A DNA stretch of 64,000 bases, taken from Methanoculleus receptaculi (GTDB lineage Archaea > Halobacteriota > Methanomicrobia > Methanomicrobiales > Methanoculleaceae). The position numbers and the translations under genes were made by a program. Below, piece after piece: positions 34,090 through 43,067 of this stretch. The notes beneath the pieces were generated by a model that did not search any database, was not told the DNA's origin, and worked only from the letters and a program-made list of their open reading frames with translations. The stretch covers positions 1,845,384-1,909,383 of the forward strand of contig NZ_CP137642.1 in assembly GCF_033472595.1 (NCBI RefSeq), read 5' to 3'. Positions within the stretch are counted from its first letter, which is position 1; each line of letters begins with the position of its first letter.

Positions 34090-35547
34090 TCAATCGAACC
34101 GCTTGAAGAGACCCGTAAAGAGCATTATCACCGGGATGATCTCAAGACGCCCTATCCACATGACAAAGATGAAGAGGGCCTTTGCTGCAGAGTCCATATC
34201 CGGCGAGACAAAACCAGTAGAGATACCGTTGTTGCACATTGCAGAGGTAACATCGAAGATCACGTTACTCGAATCAAAAGACGTTGGCTGGAGGTGCATC
34301 ACGAGTATGGTTGATACAAAGATGATCAGGAGGTAGAGCATTATGACCAGCATGTTCCGGGAGATCTCAAGATCGGCAACGTTCTTCGGGATCACGCGCC
34401 CCTCATACCTGAACGGCACAAGCACCTTCCCCGAAACGAACATCCGCCGGAACCACCAGACCAGGCTCTGGAACCCCAGAACCACCCTGGAGAGTTTGAT
34501 ACCTCCCGCGGTGCTCCCCGAAGACCCGCCGATCAGCACCAGCATCGCAAGGAAAAGAACAGTCACGCTTGCCCACGCGTTCGGGGAGACTACTTGAAAC
34601 CCGGTACTGGATACAGCTGCGGCGGTCATGAAGAGCGCCTGATGGAGGGCCGTGGGGAGATCGAGTTCACTGAGCATGACAAGGTCGCAGGTGATCACAA
34701 CGATCCCGATGGCGATTAAGACGAAGAGGAGGCGCGCCTGCTGATCATCGATGAACCGTGCACCTCTCCTCCGGTAGATGAGGTAGTAGATCTTGAAAGG
34801 CAGTGCACCGGCGATCATCACCGGGACTATGAGGAGCTCAAGAAGGGGGTTGTTGTAGAACGGAATCCCCTCCGCGTGAACGGAGAAACCTCCCGTGGCG
34901 ATCGCAACAAGAGCGATGTTAACCGCGTCCCAGACTGGCACCCCGGAGAGGAGGATGAGCCCGATCGACGCGGCTGTCAGGACGACGTAGATCTTCCACA
35001 TCTCTATCCCGGTCGCGACGACGCTTGGCATCAGCGCCTCCGAACGTCCTTCCGAGCGGTAGAGGCGGAACTGTGTCAGCCCGCTTTTTGAAGCCATCGC
35101 GACTGTGAAGGCGACAATTCCAAGCCCGCCGAGCCACTGCATCAGTGAGCGCCAGAAAAGGAGCGTGTGGGGCATCTCATCGATCGACCGCATAACCGTC
35201 AGACCGGTGTCCGTCCATCCGGACATCGCCTCGAAGACGCCGTCGAGGTAAGGAACGCCGATCCCGAGGTGGAACGGCAGCCCGCTCACCAGCGCCATGA
35301 TGAGCCAGATCAGGGCAACCGCCATCAGGGCAGCGGATAGTGGCGCCTCCCGCTCCTCGCGTGGAATCCTGACCAGGAGTGTCCCCAGGAGAAAGAGGAC
35401 TATCGGCACGGTGACCATGGGCAGGATCATATCCCACTCCCGGTAGATCACCGCCACAATCAGCGGTACCGCTGTCGCAACGCTAACGAACCTTAAGATG
35501 CTGCCGATGTCACGTGCGATGATCGAGAACCACTCGATCCTATCCAT
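34090..35547 (-). CDS. trkH: TrkH/KtrB-family potassium transporter membrane subunit
   Basis: 485-residue membrane protein with the fourfold MPM repeat of the K+ channel superfamily. Pore-loop segments carry the selectivity glycines: AMSGWTDTGLTVM, AIATGGFSVHAEG, AVSSTGFQVVSPN and AMCNNGISTGFVS. GGSSGSTAGGIKLSR after the third pore is the gating-loop signature. It would import K+ together with a cytoplasmic TrkA/KtrA RCK subunit, which is not in the window. Upstream gene prk is 82 nt away. ATG 35547 has GGAG about 12 nt upstream. Confidence 0.93.
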   Translation of the reverse strand: MDRIEWFSIIARDIGSILRFVSVATAVPLIVAVIYREWDMILPMVTVPIVLFLLGTLLVRIPREEREAPLSAALMAVALIWLIMALVSGLPFHLGIGVPYLDGVFEAMSGWTDTGLTVMRSIDEMPHTLLFWRSLMQWLGGLGIVAFTVAMASKSGLTQFRLYRSEGRSEALMPSVVATGIEMWKIYVVLTAASIGLILLSGVPVWDAVNIALVAIATGGFSVHAEGIPFYNNPLLELLIVPVMIAGALPFKIYYLIYRRRGARFIDDQQARLLFVLIAIGIVVITCDLVMLSELDLPTALHQALFMTAAAVSSTGFQVVSPNAWASVTVLFLAMLVLIGGSSGSTAGGIKLSRVVLGFQSLVWWFRRMFVSGKVLVPFRYEGRVIPKNVADLEISRNMLVIMLYLLIIFVSTILVMHLQPTSFDSSNVIFDVTSAMCNNGISTGFVSPDMDSAAKALFIFVMWIGRLEIIPVIMLFTGLFKRFD

Positions 35548-35629
35548 CGATACAGATTCTCCGGGCGCTCATATCTATCTTCTCCAGGACGGCCATTTTG
35601 CCATCATGCGCCGGAAAAAATTCCCGGAT

Positions 35630-36655
35630 TCAGTCCCGGCCGGACCTGCAGGCACCGTTTCCGCTTGCGGCCCCATCCTCAGTTTCGACCGCTTTAAGGC
35701 CACTTTCGATGAAGATGCGCCGATTGATGATCCGCCAGGCAAGGATGAGCTGGGCCACCTCCCCGGCCGTCAGGTAACCCCCCGCCTCGACCAGGTCTAT
35801 GGGCTCCACCTGTGTCTGGATCTCAATGTTCCTCTCCAGTTTCCGCACCACAGCGTCGTTTAATTCTCCATCGAACGTGAGCGCCCCCATCTTTCTCCCC
35901 AAAATCTCCTCGAGCGTGAACTCAACCATGAAGTTCCTTTCTGAGAGTGAGAGGAGAGGGAAGAGGTCTATGGAGAGGTCGACATCGCCGATACTTCTCT
36001 CTAACTTGCTCTGGGTGATGGTGACACAGTAGATGTTATGCTTCTCGCTTGCCTCACGGCCGTACTTCGAGAAGGCGACCCTTATAACGGCGTCCGCATA
36101 CTGGCACTGCGGCGCAACGTAGCGCTCAAAGTCTGGTTTACGCTCCTCCATCTCTCTCTCGACCTCTTCAAGGGCGTAGCCCCGCTGCTCAACGTCGCGC
36201 CTGATCTTCCAGGTGCGCTTGACGCCGGGGTCAGGGTCGACGTAGAGTTTGAAGTCGATAAGCGCCCGGAGTCGCGGGGTGAGGAAGGGGTGCAGCCCCT
36301 CCACTATCAGGATCTTTGTCGGGCTGAAAGGCACAGGAGGATCGAACCTGCCGGTGTTATGGTTGTAGACCGGTTTCAGGATCGCGCGTCCAGCCTTCAG
36401 TTCGGCAAGGTGCTCCTCCAGCAGGTCAAGCTGGTTTGCTTCCGGCGCAAGCGGCGTGATCCCGAGTTCCCTGCGCTGCTGGCGGTCGTATTTGTGGTAA
36501 TCGTCAGTTGTTATGGTGGAGACCAGGTCTTCGCCAAAGATCTCCCGGATGGCGTGGGTGAACGTTGTCTTTCCGCTTCCACTGTCTCCAGCAACACCGA
36601 TGATGAAGACGTATGGCGACTCCGCGATGACTCTCTTGAAATCGGATGGGGGCAT
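35630..36655 (-). CDS. prk: Phosphoribulokinase
   Basis: 341 residues. The P-loop is GDSGSGKTT at 23-31, and further PRK features are TITTDDYHKYDRQQRRELGITPLAPEANQ, LIVEGLHPFLTPRLRALIDFKLYVDPD and KPDFERYVAPQCQYADAVI. It phosphorylates ribulose 5-phosphate to ribulose 1,5-bisphosphate. In Methanospirillum, archaeal PRK has been shown to act with Rubisco in a reductive hexulose phosphate pathway, and this sequence fits that type. The last 20 residues are low complexity and probably disordered. Neighbours are unrelated. Confidence 0.93.
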   Translation of the reverse strand: MPPSDFKRVIAESPYVFIIGVAGDSGSGKTTFTHAIREIFGEDLVSTITTDDYHKYDRQQRRELGITPLAPEANQLDLLEEHLAELKAGRAILKPVYNHNTGRFDPPVPFSPTKILIVEGLHPFLTPRLRALIDFKLYVDPDPGVKRTWKIRRDVEQRGYALEEVEREMEERKPDFERYVAPQCQYADAVIRVAFSKYGREASEKHNIYCVTITQSKLERSIGDVDLSIDLFPLLSLSERNFMVEFTLEEILGRKMGALTFDGELNDAVVRKLERNIEIQTQVEPIDLVEAGGYLTAGEVAQLILAWRIINRRIFIESGLKAVETEDGAASGNGACRSGRD

Positions 36656-36738
36656 AACACAACTCAGATAAACTGATCGGCATCTGGGACTGTTAATATT
36701 TCGGTGAGAGAGGACGTCCAGCAGAAAAATGGTGGGGT

Positions 36739-37929
36739 TCAGGTGGAGATTAGCCCTGCTTCCCTGTGTTTCCTCTCGATCTCATCGGCAAGCCGGTCGA
36801 GCGCGGCAAAATCCTCCGCGGTCGGGTAACCCCTGATATAGACCGGTTCCAGAACCTCAACCTTGAGTCGGTCAAGCATCCCTTTTATGGTATCAACCGT
36901 CTTCCCACCCCAGCCATAGGAGCCGATCACCGTGGCGTAGCGCGTCTTCGGGCGGAGCAGGTTTGCAAGGTATGCCGCATACACCACCTGCGGGTGTGGG
37001 CCGAAGATGACCGTCGGCGCCCCTATCACGATCGTTGCGGCGTCCACGAGTGCTTTTGCGAGATCGCCTGTATCGGTCTTTGTGAGGTTGAACGGCTGAA
37101 CCGGGATACCCCGGTTTATCAGGGCGTCAAGAAGATGGTCGACCATGGCCTGCGTGCTCCCGTGCATGGAGACGTAGGGGAGCACCACCATGTTCTTCAC
37201 GGCATCGCCCGTCCAGTCCCTGTAAGCATCGATTATGAACGCCGGTCTCCTGTGAACGGGGCCGTGGCTCGGTGCAATGATCTCTATCTCGCGCGTCGCG
37301 AGTTTCTCAAGGTGCCCCCTGATGCTCGCCCGGAACGGCATCATGATCTCGGCGTAATACCGTTTTGCAGCCTCGTAGACCGCGCACTCGTCAGGGACGT
37401 AGAGCGAACTTGTCGCGTAGTGCGAACCGAAGAGGTCACAGGGGAATAGGACGCGATCCTCCACGAGATAGGTCAGCATCGTCTCCGGCCAGTGGACCCA
37501 GGGAGCAATGATGAACTCCAGTGTCTTACCGCCCAGGTCAAGGGTGCCGCCGTCGTCGATGACTATGAACCTCTCTTCCGGGAGATGCAGGAGAGCGGCC
37601 AGGAGGTCGCGGCACTTCTGGTTTGTCACAACCTTCGCGTCAGCGAACTTCTCAAGCACTGCCGGTATAGATCCTGAGTGGTCCTGCTCGGCGTGGCTGG
37701 CGATGAGATAGTCTATCTTATCGACACCAAGACTCTCCAGGTTCGCGATGAGTTCACTGGTCTTTGTCGGGTCGACGGTATCGATCAGCGCCGTCTTCTC
37801 GCTGCCCCGCACCAGGTAACTGTTGTAGGTGGTACCGTTGGGGAGCGGGATAAGTTCATCAAAGAGTCGGCGGTCCCAGTCGATTGCGCCGACGGCAAAG
37901 ACGCCCGACACAATCTCACGCGCGGCCAT
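36739..37929 (-). CDS. Flavodiiron protein (FprA paralogue 2)
   Basis: 396 residues. The beta-lactamase-like domain has H79-x-E81-x-D83-H84 (SHAEQDHSG) and later APWVHWPETM, DLFGSHY and APSHGPVH. The C-terminal flavodoxin domain starts near NMVVLPYVSMHGST. It should reduce O2, or possibly NO, with F420H2 or rubredoxin as donor. Its N-terminus (ELIPLPNGTTYNSYLVRGSEKTALIDT) differs from the paralogue at 3.9 kb and is closer to the general A-type flavoproteins of anaerobes. GGAGGTGAT lies 7 nt before the ATG at 37929, an almost full anti-SD match. A rubredoxin gene lies 1 kb away. Confidence 0.92.
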   Translation of the reverse strand: MAAREIVSGVFAVGAIDWDRRLFDELIPLPNGTTYNSYLVRGSEKTALIDTVDPTKTSELIANLESLGVDKIDYLIASHAEQDHSGSIPAVLEKFADAKVVTNQKCRDLLAALLHLPEERFIVIDDGGTLDLGGKTLEFIIAPWVHWPETMLTYLVEDRVLFPCDLFGSHYATSSLYVPDECAVYEAAKRYYAEIMMPFRASIRGHLEKLATREIEIIAPSHGPVHRRPAFIIDAYRDWTGDAVKNMVVLPYVSMHGSTQAMVDHLLDALINRGIPVQPFNLTKTDTGDLAKALVDAATIVIGAPTVIFGPHPQVVYAAYLANLLRPKTRYATVIGSYGWGGKTVDTIKGMLDRLKVEVLEPVYIRGYPTAEDFAALDRLADEIERKHREAGLIST

Positions 37930-38129
37930 TATCCCATCACCTCCATATCCTCCAACCCACCGGGTATCCGGTGTATCAGCGTATTCAACATGCCTTTTTC
38001 AGCTCCATTGGTTCTTGATTGACCGTGCCGGCGAGTGCACTTCGTGGCGCACCGGTCGGCAAACCATTCTCCGGCACGGATACTGATAACGGTTTCGCTC
38101 TACCCCAAGGATGGTGAACGGCAGGCTCA

Positions 38130-38804
38130 TCACGACTCCTTCCGGACGGCGTTCGAGAGGAGATGAGCCTGCCGGGTCGGTTCCGGGAGCCTGTAGCCGC
38201 GGGCGGTCGCGAGAACCAGGTCAACCGCCGCCTCAAGCGAGATCCGGTGACCCACCGATACATAGACGGGTTTTGCCCATTCTTTCGTTCGCACCGCCAT
38301 CCCGATCGTCTCACCGTCACGGAGTATGGGGGTCATCGAACCTCTCATAAATCCAGGTTTTGCCGCAGAACCTGTAAGCAGGCTCTTTGCCACCCCTATC
38401 GAGGGCCGATCGAGCAGCAGCCCCATATGGCTTGCGATGCCGATGCCGCGGGGGTGGGCGATCCCATGACCGTCGAAGAAGATGACATCCGGCTCGGAAC
38501 GAACCCGTCTGAACGCCTCGATGAGAGCCGGCCCCTCCCGAAAGGCCAGGAGACCGGGGATGTAGGGAAACCCTGTCACGACGCTCACAGAGACCCGCTC
38601 GACGACGGTGAGATCTGGGTAACGGAGAACGACGACGACCGCGTGGATGACGTCTGAACCCTTCGTGTAGGAGGCGTCGGCGCCGGCCACGAAGGATACG
38701 TCATGGATATCTCCCGAGAGGTGGATCTGCGCCCTGAGTCTCTCCTGGAGGCGAATTGCTTCCGCCGACGTCAGGTCGAAGGGATGCGTCTCTCTGATCT
38801 CCAT
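38130..38804 (-). CDS. nfi: Endonuclease V (deoxyinosine 3'-endonuclease)
   Basis: 224 residues. It nicks DNA on the 3' side of deoxyinosine. Catalytic residues are in place: D43 in VAGADASY, E90 in GLLAFREGP, and D111 in [19 protein letters not shown]. The product-binding wedge PYIPG is at about 80-84. ATG 38804 is used because GAGGGA lies upstream and the sequence begins [12 protein letters not shown], normal for the family; the frame extends upstream into the promoter. Confidence 0.93.
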   Translation of the reverse strand: MEIRETHPFDLTSAEAIRLQERLRAQIHLSGDIHDVSFVAGADASYTKGSDVIHAVVVVLRYPDLTVVERVSVSVVTGFPYIPGLLAFREGPALIEAFRRVRSEPDVIFFDGHGIAHPRGIGIASHMGLLLDRPSIGVAKSLLTGSAAKPGFMRGSMTPILRDGETIGMAVRTKEWAKPVYVSVGHRISLEAAVDLVLATARGYRLPEPTRQAHLLSNAVRKES

Positions 38805-38889
38805 CGGGATCCCTCGTGGGCTTGAACGATACCGTTGGTACCTGCCAGGTATTATATAGTTGGGGCACGGCACTCACCGCCCCGGACGA

Positions 38890-38903
38890 GGCATTTTTAT
38901 ACG
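38890..38903 (+). promoter_or_regulatory. TATA box of rubredoxin gene
   Basis: GGCATTTTTATACG is centred about 48 nt before the rubredoxin start, giving a predicted short leader with GGAG at about 38936-38939. Confidence 0.45.
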
Positions 38904-38944
38904 TGGAGGAGGTTACGGCCCGGAGAGTCACTCTCGGAGCGTGG

Positions 38945-39145
38945 ATGATAATGGCACGATGGGCATGCAGTGTCTGTGATTACGAGTATGTCGAGGAGGC
39001 GGGGGACCCGGCCACCGGGATACCGCCGGGAACGCTTTTCGAGGATCTTCCCGACGACTGGCGGTGTCCCCGTTGCAGCGCGGGAAAGGAGGCGTTTGTG
39101 CGGGCGAGCGAAGAGGAGGAGATGAATGAAGAAGACTACCCCTGA
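38945..39145 (+). CDS. Rubredoxin
   Basis: 66-residue small iron protein. The four iron-ligating cysteines are in CSVC (residues about 8-11) and CPRC, with the typical [31 protein letters not shown] between them. The C-terminal acidic tail ([14 protein letters not shown]) is longer than usual. The start is ATG 38945 ([11 protein letters not shown]) by spacing from GGAG; ATG 38951 is also possible. It overlaps the first codons of the decayed TPP gene by 20 nt. It could donate electrons to the flavodiiron protein at 36.7 kb. Confidence 0.93.
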   Translation: MIMARWACSVCDYEYVEEAGDPATGIPPGTLFEDLPDDWRCPRCSAGKEAFVRASEEEEMNEEDYP

Positions 39146-39964
39146 AGGGGGCGCCGTGACCGTGGCTGATGTGCTGGTCTCGGAACTCGCGGCCTGGGGG
39201 ATCACCCTCTACTTCGGTATCCCCGGCTCATCGTCGCTCCCGCTCGTGGACGCGGTCAGGAAGTACCCGGACGCACGCTACATCGTCGTCCGGCACGAGC
39301 AGACTGCGGCGCTGGCCGCCTCGGCCTACAACAAGTTCACGGGGAAGATCGCCGTCTGCCTGACCATCGCCGGCCGCGGGGCGACGAACCTCGCCACCGG
39401 TTTGTATGACGCGAAAGAGGATCGGGCGAGTGTGCTTGCGCTCTCCGGGCAGGCGCAGGCGCAGTACACCGGCCCCGGCGGCATCCAGGAGATCGACCAG
39501 GATGCGTTCTTCCGTCCCATCGCGGTCTTCAACAACACCGTCGCGATCCGTCGACGGCGGTCAAACTCCTGACCCGGGCGCTCCGGTACGCGATCTTCGG
39601 CCGCGGCGTCGCCCAGCTCTCCGTCCCGAACGACATACAGGCCGAACCGCTTGAACCTGCCTACTGCGAACGCGAGACCTGCCTCTCGCCGGTCATGGCG
39701 GTCAGGTACGATCTCCCCATCGTCGTCGTGATCATGAGCAACCACAAACTTGCCATGATCCGGGAGGAGCAGCGGGAGGCGAACTACCCTCCCTACGGCA
39801 TCGACCTTACGAATCCGGATTTCGCTGCGTATGCGGAGTCCTGCGGCGGTGCCGGGATACGGGTGGCCCGCCCGCAGGATCTCGCGGATGCCGTTCTCCG
39901 GGCGGTGCGGATGAATAAGCCGGTCGTCATTGATATCGAGACCGACCCGAAACGGTTCGAGTGA
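39126..39964 (+). pseudogene. Decayed TPP-dependent enzyme (acetolactate synthase/pyruvate oxidase family)
   Basis: The N-terminal part is a thiamine-pyrophosphate PYR domain (VADVLVSELAAWGITLYFGIPGSS, VVRHEQTAALAASAYNKFTGK, GPGGIQEIDQDAFFRP). Near 39545 the frame shifts: DPSTAVKLLTRALRYAIFGRG and AQLSVPNDIQAEPLEP continue in another frame. At about 39692 CLSP runs straight into MAVRYDLPIVVVIMSNHKLAMIREEQ, which normally lies some 250-300 residues later in the catalytic PP domain. The central domain and the TPP-binding GDG motif are therefore gone. Full-length relatives have about 540 residues; about 280 codons remain here. It cannot make an active enzyme. Confidence 0.85.
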
Positions 39965-40532
39965 GGCACCGCGTACCCGAAACCTATATATGGTTCCGGC
40001 AGGAATGAGGGGCGAGGGTAAATGTGAACTGCCCGGTCGCGGATGCCCGTTTGACGGCGACCGTGCCGGGCAAGCGCGGATTTCCGGATATCGATTCGGG
40101 TGGGAGCAGCGAGCATTCGTTGTTCGCTCCACGCTGAGGGATCCCGGGCATACTTGCGGCGAACCGGATCCGTTCCGGTTCACCGCTCTTCCTTCGGGCC
40201 GATTTGCTCTTGTGTGAAGCAGTTTTCAGAAGAATTCTTGCAGAGTCCACGCGGACGGCCGTATGGCTGGCGGCCGCACCCTTCGGCCCGTCGCAACTCG
40301 AAGACCTTCGGTCTTCTCGTGCTCCTGCCGGACGTAGGCGCACCTCCGGTGCTCCTGCTCCGCTCCTAACGGAGCATCGCACTACGCTCCCTACGCTCCC
40401 GCCAGTCGCAGCCCGCGCCTGACGGTGCTTAAACTCGGTTCCTACGGAACGTCGCTACTCGAAAACGCTTCGCGTTTTCTCAAACTCCGTTCCGTTGGAA
40501 CCTCGCAATTTTAAAAGAGGGGTAGGGTTAGA
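39965..40532. repeat. 568-nt gene-free region made of consecutive short hairpins
   Basis: A TATA-like CCTATATATGG at 39982-39992 is followed by a GC-rich hairpin (TGCCCGG/CCGGGCA, about 40028-40070). Then come GAACCGGA/TCCGGTTC at 40161-40181, GAAGACC-TTC-GGTCTTC at 40300-40316, a run of CTACGCTCC-type units at 40380-40400, GTTCC-TAC-GGAAC near 40439-40449, and GAAAACGC-TTC-GCGTTTTC at 40461-40479. Several hairpins are preceded by a TCGCxACTCG-type spacer. No protein gene is supported; a 38-codon GTG frame at 40024 overlaps the first hairpin. Confidence 0.6.
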
Positions 40533-41276
40533 TCATCCGCCGCAGAGGTAATCGTAGAGGAACGCGGCGAGCACCGCACCGACGATGGGGCCGATGATGT
40601 AGATCGGGAAGAACTCCCAGAGGTTCTGACCGGCAAGCAGCCAGTCCCCGAGGTAGGGGCCGAACGTACGGGCGGGGTTTATCGATGCGCCGGTCAGGTT
40701 CCCGATCGTCGTGATGATGCCCGCGACCGCGAGACCCACCACAAGCCCGGCAAAGCCCGGCGAGGCCCGCTCGTCGACGGCGGCGCCCATGATGACAAGC
40801 ATCAAAAGGAACGTCCCGACTGCTTCGATGACGATTGCCTGCAGGTAGCCGATGCCGGGGAACGGTGTCGTCGCCCCGAGGCCCCCGATGGTTACGGCAT
40901 CCGGGCCGACGGTCCAGGCAAAGAGCAGGCTTGCTGCCGCGGCGCCGACGAGTTGCGCGGCGATGTACGGGACGACGTCGCGGCCGGGGAGCCGGCGTGT
41001 CGCAAAGAGGGCTATTGTCACTGCCGGGTTGATGTGGCAGCCCGATATTCGCCCGAAGGCGTAGATCGACCCGCCGACGGCGATGCCGAAGGCGAGCCCT
41101 ATGGCGAGCCAGTCGCCGAGCCCCCCGAGCGCCCCGATCCCTATGTTGAAGGAGGTCGCCGGGGTCGTCCCCGCGGCGAGCATCAGTGTGACGATCGCGG
41201 CGCCGGTTCCAAAGAAGACCAGGATGAACGTCCCGACGGCCTCGGCGACGCATCGTTTTCCAAGAGATGTAGTCAT
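40533..41276 (-). CDS. aqpM: Aquaporin AqpM-type channel
   Basis: 247-residue MIP-family channel with six membrane helices. The two half-helix NPA boxes are both intact: GCHINPAVTIALF and GASINPARTFGPY. GRISGCHINPAV and the loop pattern resemble methanogen AqpM, which passes water, glycerol and perhaps CO2 or H2S. A TATA-like TCATTAAAAAGG at about 41303-41314 on the minus strand and GGTGA before the ATG suggest its own promoter, although DUF2180-DUF2193 lie directly upstream on the same strand (69-nt gap containing a GCCC-T6-GGGC hairpin). Confidence 0.94.
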   Translation of the reverse strand: MTTSLGKRCVAEAVGTFILVFFGTGAAIVTLMLAAGTTPATSFNIGIGALGGLGDWLAIGLAFGIAVGGSIYAFGRISGCHINPAVTIALFATRRLPGRDVVPYIAAQLVGAAAASLLFAWTVGPDAVTIGGLGATTPFPGIGYLQAIVIEAVGTFLLMLVIMGAAVDERASPGFAGLVVGLAVAGIITTIGNLTGASINPARTFGPYLGDWLLAGQNLWEFFPIYIIGPIVGAVLAAFLYDYLCGG

Positions 41277-41319
41277 GGTTTCACCAGATAGGCAAGATAC
41301 TCCTTTTTAATGAACCTTA

Positions 41320-41338
41320 GCCCAAAAAAGGGCCTGGA
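41320..41338 (-). terminator. Hairpin GCCC-T6-GGGC between DUF2180 and aqpM
   Basis: The minus strand reads GGCCCTTTTTTGGGCT. The T-run sits in the loop rather than after the stem, so it may be a weak terminator or simply part of the aqpM upstream region. Confidence 0.3.
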
Positions 41339-41345
41339 TGTGTTG

Positions 41346-41555
41346 TTATTTCCCATACAGGGAGTTGTAACACGCGGGACAGAGGATCCGCGGCAGCGGA
41401 GCCTTCACGCGCTTGCTGGGGAGCGGGTAACCGCCCTCCCAGACGTCGACGTCCTTTCTGATCGCGTGCTCCATGCAGAGCCCCATCCCACAGACGATGC
41501 AGATCGCCACCGCCTCGCTATCCTTCCCCTCAAGGGCGCAGTAGTAGCACTTCAT
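41346..41555 (-). CDS. DUF2180 small zinc-ribbon-like protein
   Basis: 69 residues with six cysteines in three pairs: MKCYYC at the N-terminus, CIVCGMGLCMEH in the middle and LCPACYNSL near the end. This is the layout of DUF2180, a small methanogen family. The cysteine spacing suggests one or two structural zinc sites (B-box or double zinc-ribbon-like). GGGGAG lies 6 nt before the ATG at 41555, and the gap to the DUF2193 stop is 12 nt, so both are co-transcribed. Function unknown; the partner relationship with DUF2193 is inferred from position. Confidence 0.85.
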   Translation of the reverse strand: MKCYYCALEGKDSEAVAICIVCGMGLCMEHAIRKDVDVWEGGYPLPSKRVKAPLPRILCPACYNSLYGK

Positions 41556-41567
41556 GACTACTCCCCC

Positions 41568-43067
41568 TCAGATCGCCTCTTTCCACTGGCAGTAATGCTG
41601 CCTCTGGTCGACAAGGCTCGTCGTGGCGCAGCTCTTGCATGCCCGCACCGGAGCGGCGGCCGTCGCCTTCTCCAGAGCTATGATGTTCGTCATCATCGTC
41701 GCGGTCACGGGTTCGCTCGTCAGGAGGCACGGGTAGTCGGCGAGGCGCATCAGGGCGGAGAACCGGACGGTTATGGCGCAGGCCGGGTAGGCGTACCATT
41801 GCGGGTTCATCAGCACCTCGTTTGCGTGGATGGGCGAGAGGTCGACGGGATACTTGCCGACCGTCGGGGTCAGGGGCTCGTCGGCGCCGTTCCGGTTCTT
41901 CCGCGCTTTGTCGATGAGTTTCCACCCGCGGTAGATCATGTCCATGAAGTCGCAGTTGTGGAGTTCCGCCGCCGCTCCCCGGGCCGGGTAGGCGAGGACG
42001 TAGTTGTGGAACCTCTTTGTGAGGAGGTCGACGACCATGGGAGCGTTGAGCGCGTCGAGTTCGAGGATGTACTCGGTAGCGGCGGCGGACGCGCCGGTTG
42101 CGACCGAGAGGACGTCCCAGTAACTCTTGTAGGCGTCAAGCGAGTTTCGTAGCGACGACTCCATCACCCCGGTGACCGCCTCGATGATCGCCATGACGAC
42201 GTCGTCCTTGCACATGTTGAAGGTCGACTGCGCGATGTGGTGCGCGACGTCGCCGACGCTGTAGGCGGGCACCGTCAGGATGTTCGCGTAGTGGACGCCG
42301 TCGTCGACGGCGGCGCGAACCGTCGGCTCCATCCGCCGCCGGTACTCGCTCATGTACTTCCGCGCATCAAAGGACGTCATTCCCGCCGCATCCATCAGTT
42401 CCACCTGGGCCTCGATCGGCTCGCGGTAGATCTTTTGCATGATCTCGACCTCTTTCGCCGTCGCCTCGCCGGGGGTGGCGCCCTCCTCGAGGGCATGGGC
42501 GAAGGTGTCCCCGAACCCGTAGGAAGTGTTCATTCCCCACGATTTGGCGGCGAGGATCGCCCGCTTGTGTTCGACCGGTATATCGGCCTTCTGGAGCACC
42601 CGGTTCACCACGTTGCTCGTGCTGCCCGGGATCAGCGCGAAGTCGACGACGCAGGTGGGCCCATAGAACCCGCCGTAGCGCCGCACCGCTTCAAGGCCGA
42701 TCCTGGCCTCCGCGTCCGCGACCGCCTCCGTGAAGGCGTCGACGCTCTTTTCGAACGCCTCGTCCTGGCTTTTGAGGATCTCGAGCACCACGGGTGTCTG
42801 GTAATGCTCGACGAAGGGATCGTCTTCGGGGCGGACGGTCGTCGTGAGGCTTTGCAGGACCTCGGCATGCGAGACGACCGAGTTTTTGTGCAGGTCGATG
42901 ACCGCCCGGCTCTGGTCGCCTATCGCCGTCATCTTCCGGACGGCATCGACGTAGGGTTTCGTGTCCGCGAGGACGAACTTCTGGCCGCGTTTTGCCTTTA
43001 TCGTCTCCACGTCCGCCCACTGGGCGGTCATGGCCTCGTTGATCATCTTCTCGTAGAGTTCTCTCAT
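41568..43067 (-). CDS. DUF2193 family protein of unknown function
   Basis: 499 residues, soluble, mostly helical, matching the methanogen family DUF2193 as I recall it. Landmarks are GGFYGPTCVVDFALIPGSTSNVVNRVLQ at about 137-164, AAKSWGMNTSYGFGDTFAHALEEG, VPAYSVGDVAHHIAQSTFNMCKDDVV, and a C-terminal cysteine cluster CKSCATTSLVDQRQHYCQW that could bind a metal. No membrane segment or known catalytic motif is seen. AGGTGAT 6 nt before ATG 43067 fixes the start; a GTG at 43076 is the alternative. Co-directional with DUF2180 and aqpM. A leader of about 200-250 nt is predicted upstream. Confidence 0.85.
   Translation of the reverse strand: MRELYEKMINEAMTAQWADVETIKAKRGQKFVLADTKPYVDAVRKMTAIGDQSRAVIDLHKNSVVSHAEVLQSLTTTVRPEDDPFVEHYQTPVVLEILKSQDEAFEKSVDAFTEAVADAEARIGLEAVRRYGGFYGPTCVVDFALIPGSTSNVVNRVLQKADIPVEHKRAILAAKSWGMNTSYGFGDTFAHALEEGATPGEATAKEVEIMQKIYREPIEAQVELMDAAGMTSFDARKYMSEYRRRMEPTVRAAVDDGVHYANILTVPAYSVGDVAHHIAQSTFNMCKDDVVMAIIEAVTGVMESSLRNSLDAYKSYWDVLSVATGASAAATEYILELDALNAPMVVDLLTKRFHNYVLAYPARGAAAELHNCDFMDMIYRGWKLIDKARKNRNGADEPLTPTVGKYPVDLSPIHANEVLMNPQWYAYPACAITVRFSALMRLADYPCLLTSEPVTATMMTNIIALEKATAAAPVRACKSCATTSLVDQRQHYCQWKEAI

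Noticed and set aside
40024-40140. 38-codon GTG frame behind the TATA element at 39985
   Set aside because: It overlaps a strong GC-rich hairpin and has no recognisable sequence; a structured non-coding explanation is at least as good.
40528-41253. Arg-rich 241-residue frame antiparallel-shifted to aqpM
   Set aside because: It is an alternative frame of the GC-rich aquaporin gene on the same strand, with low-complexity RRR/RH content; the aquaporin frame has both NPA motifs.
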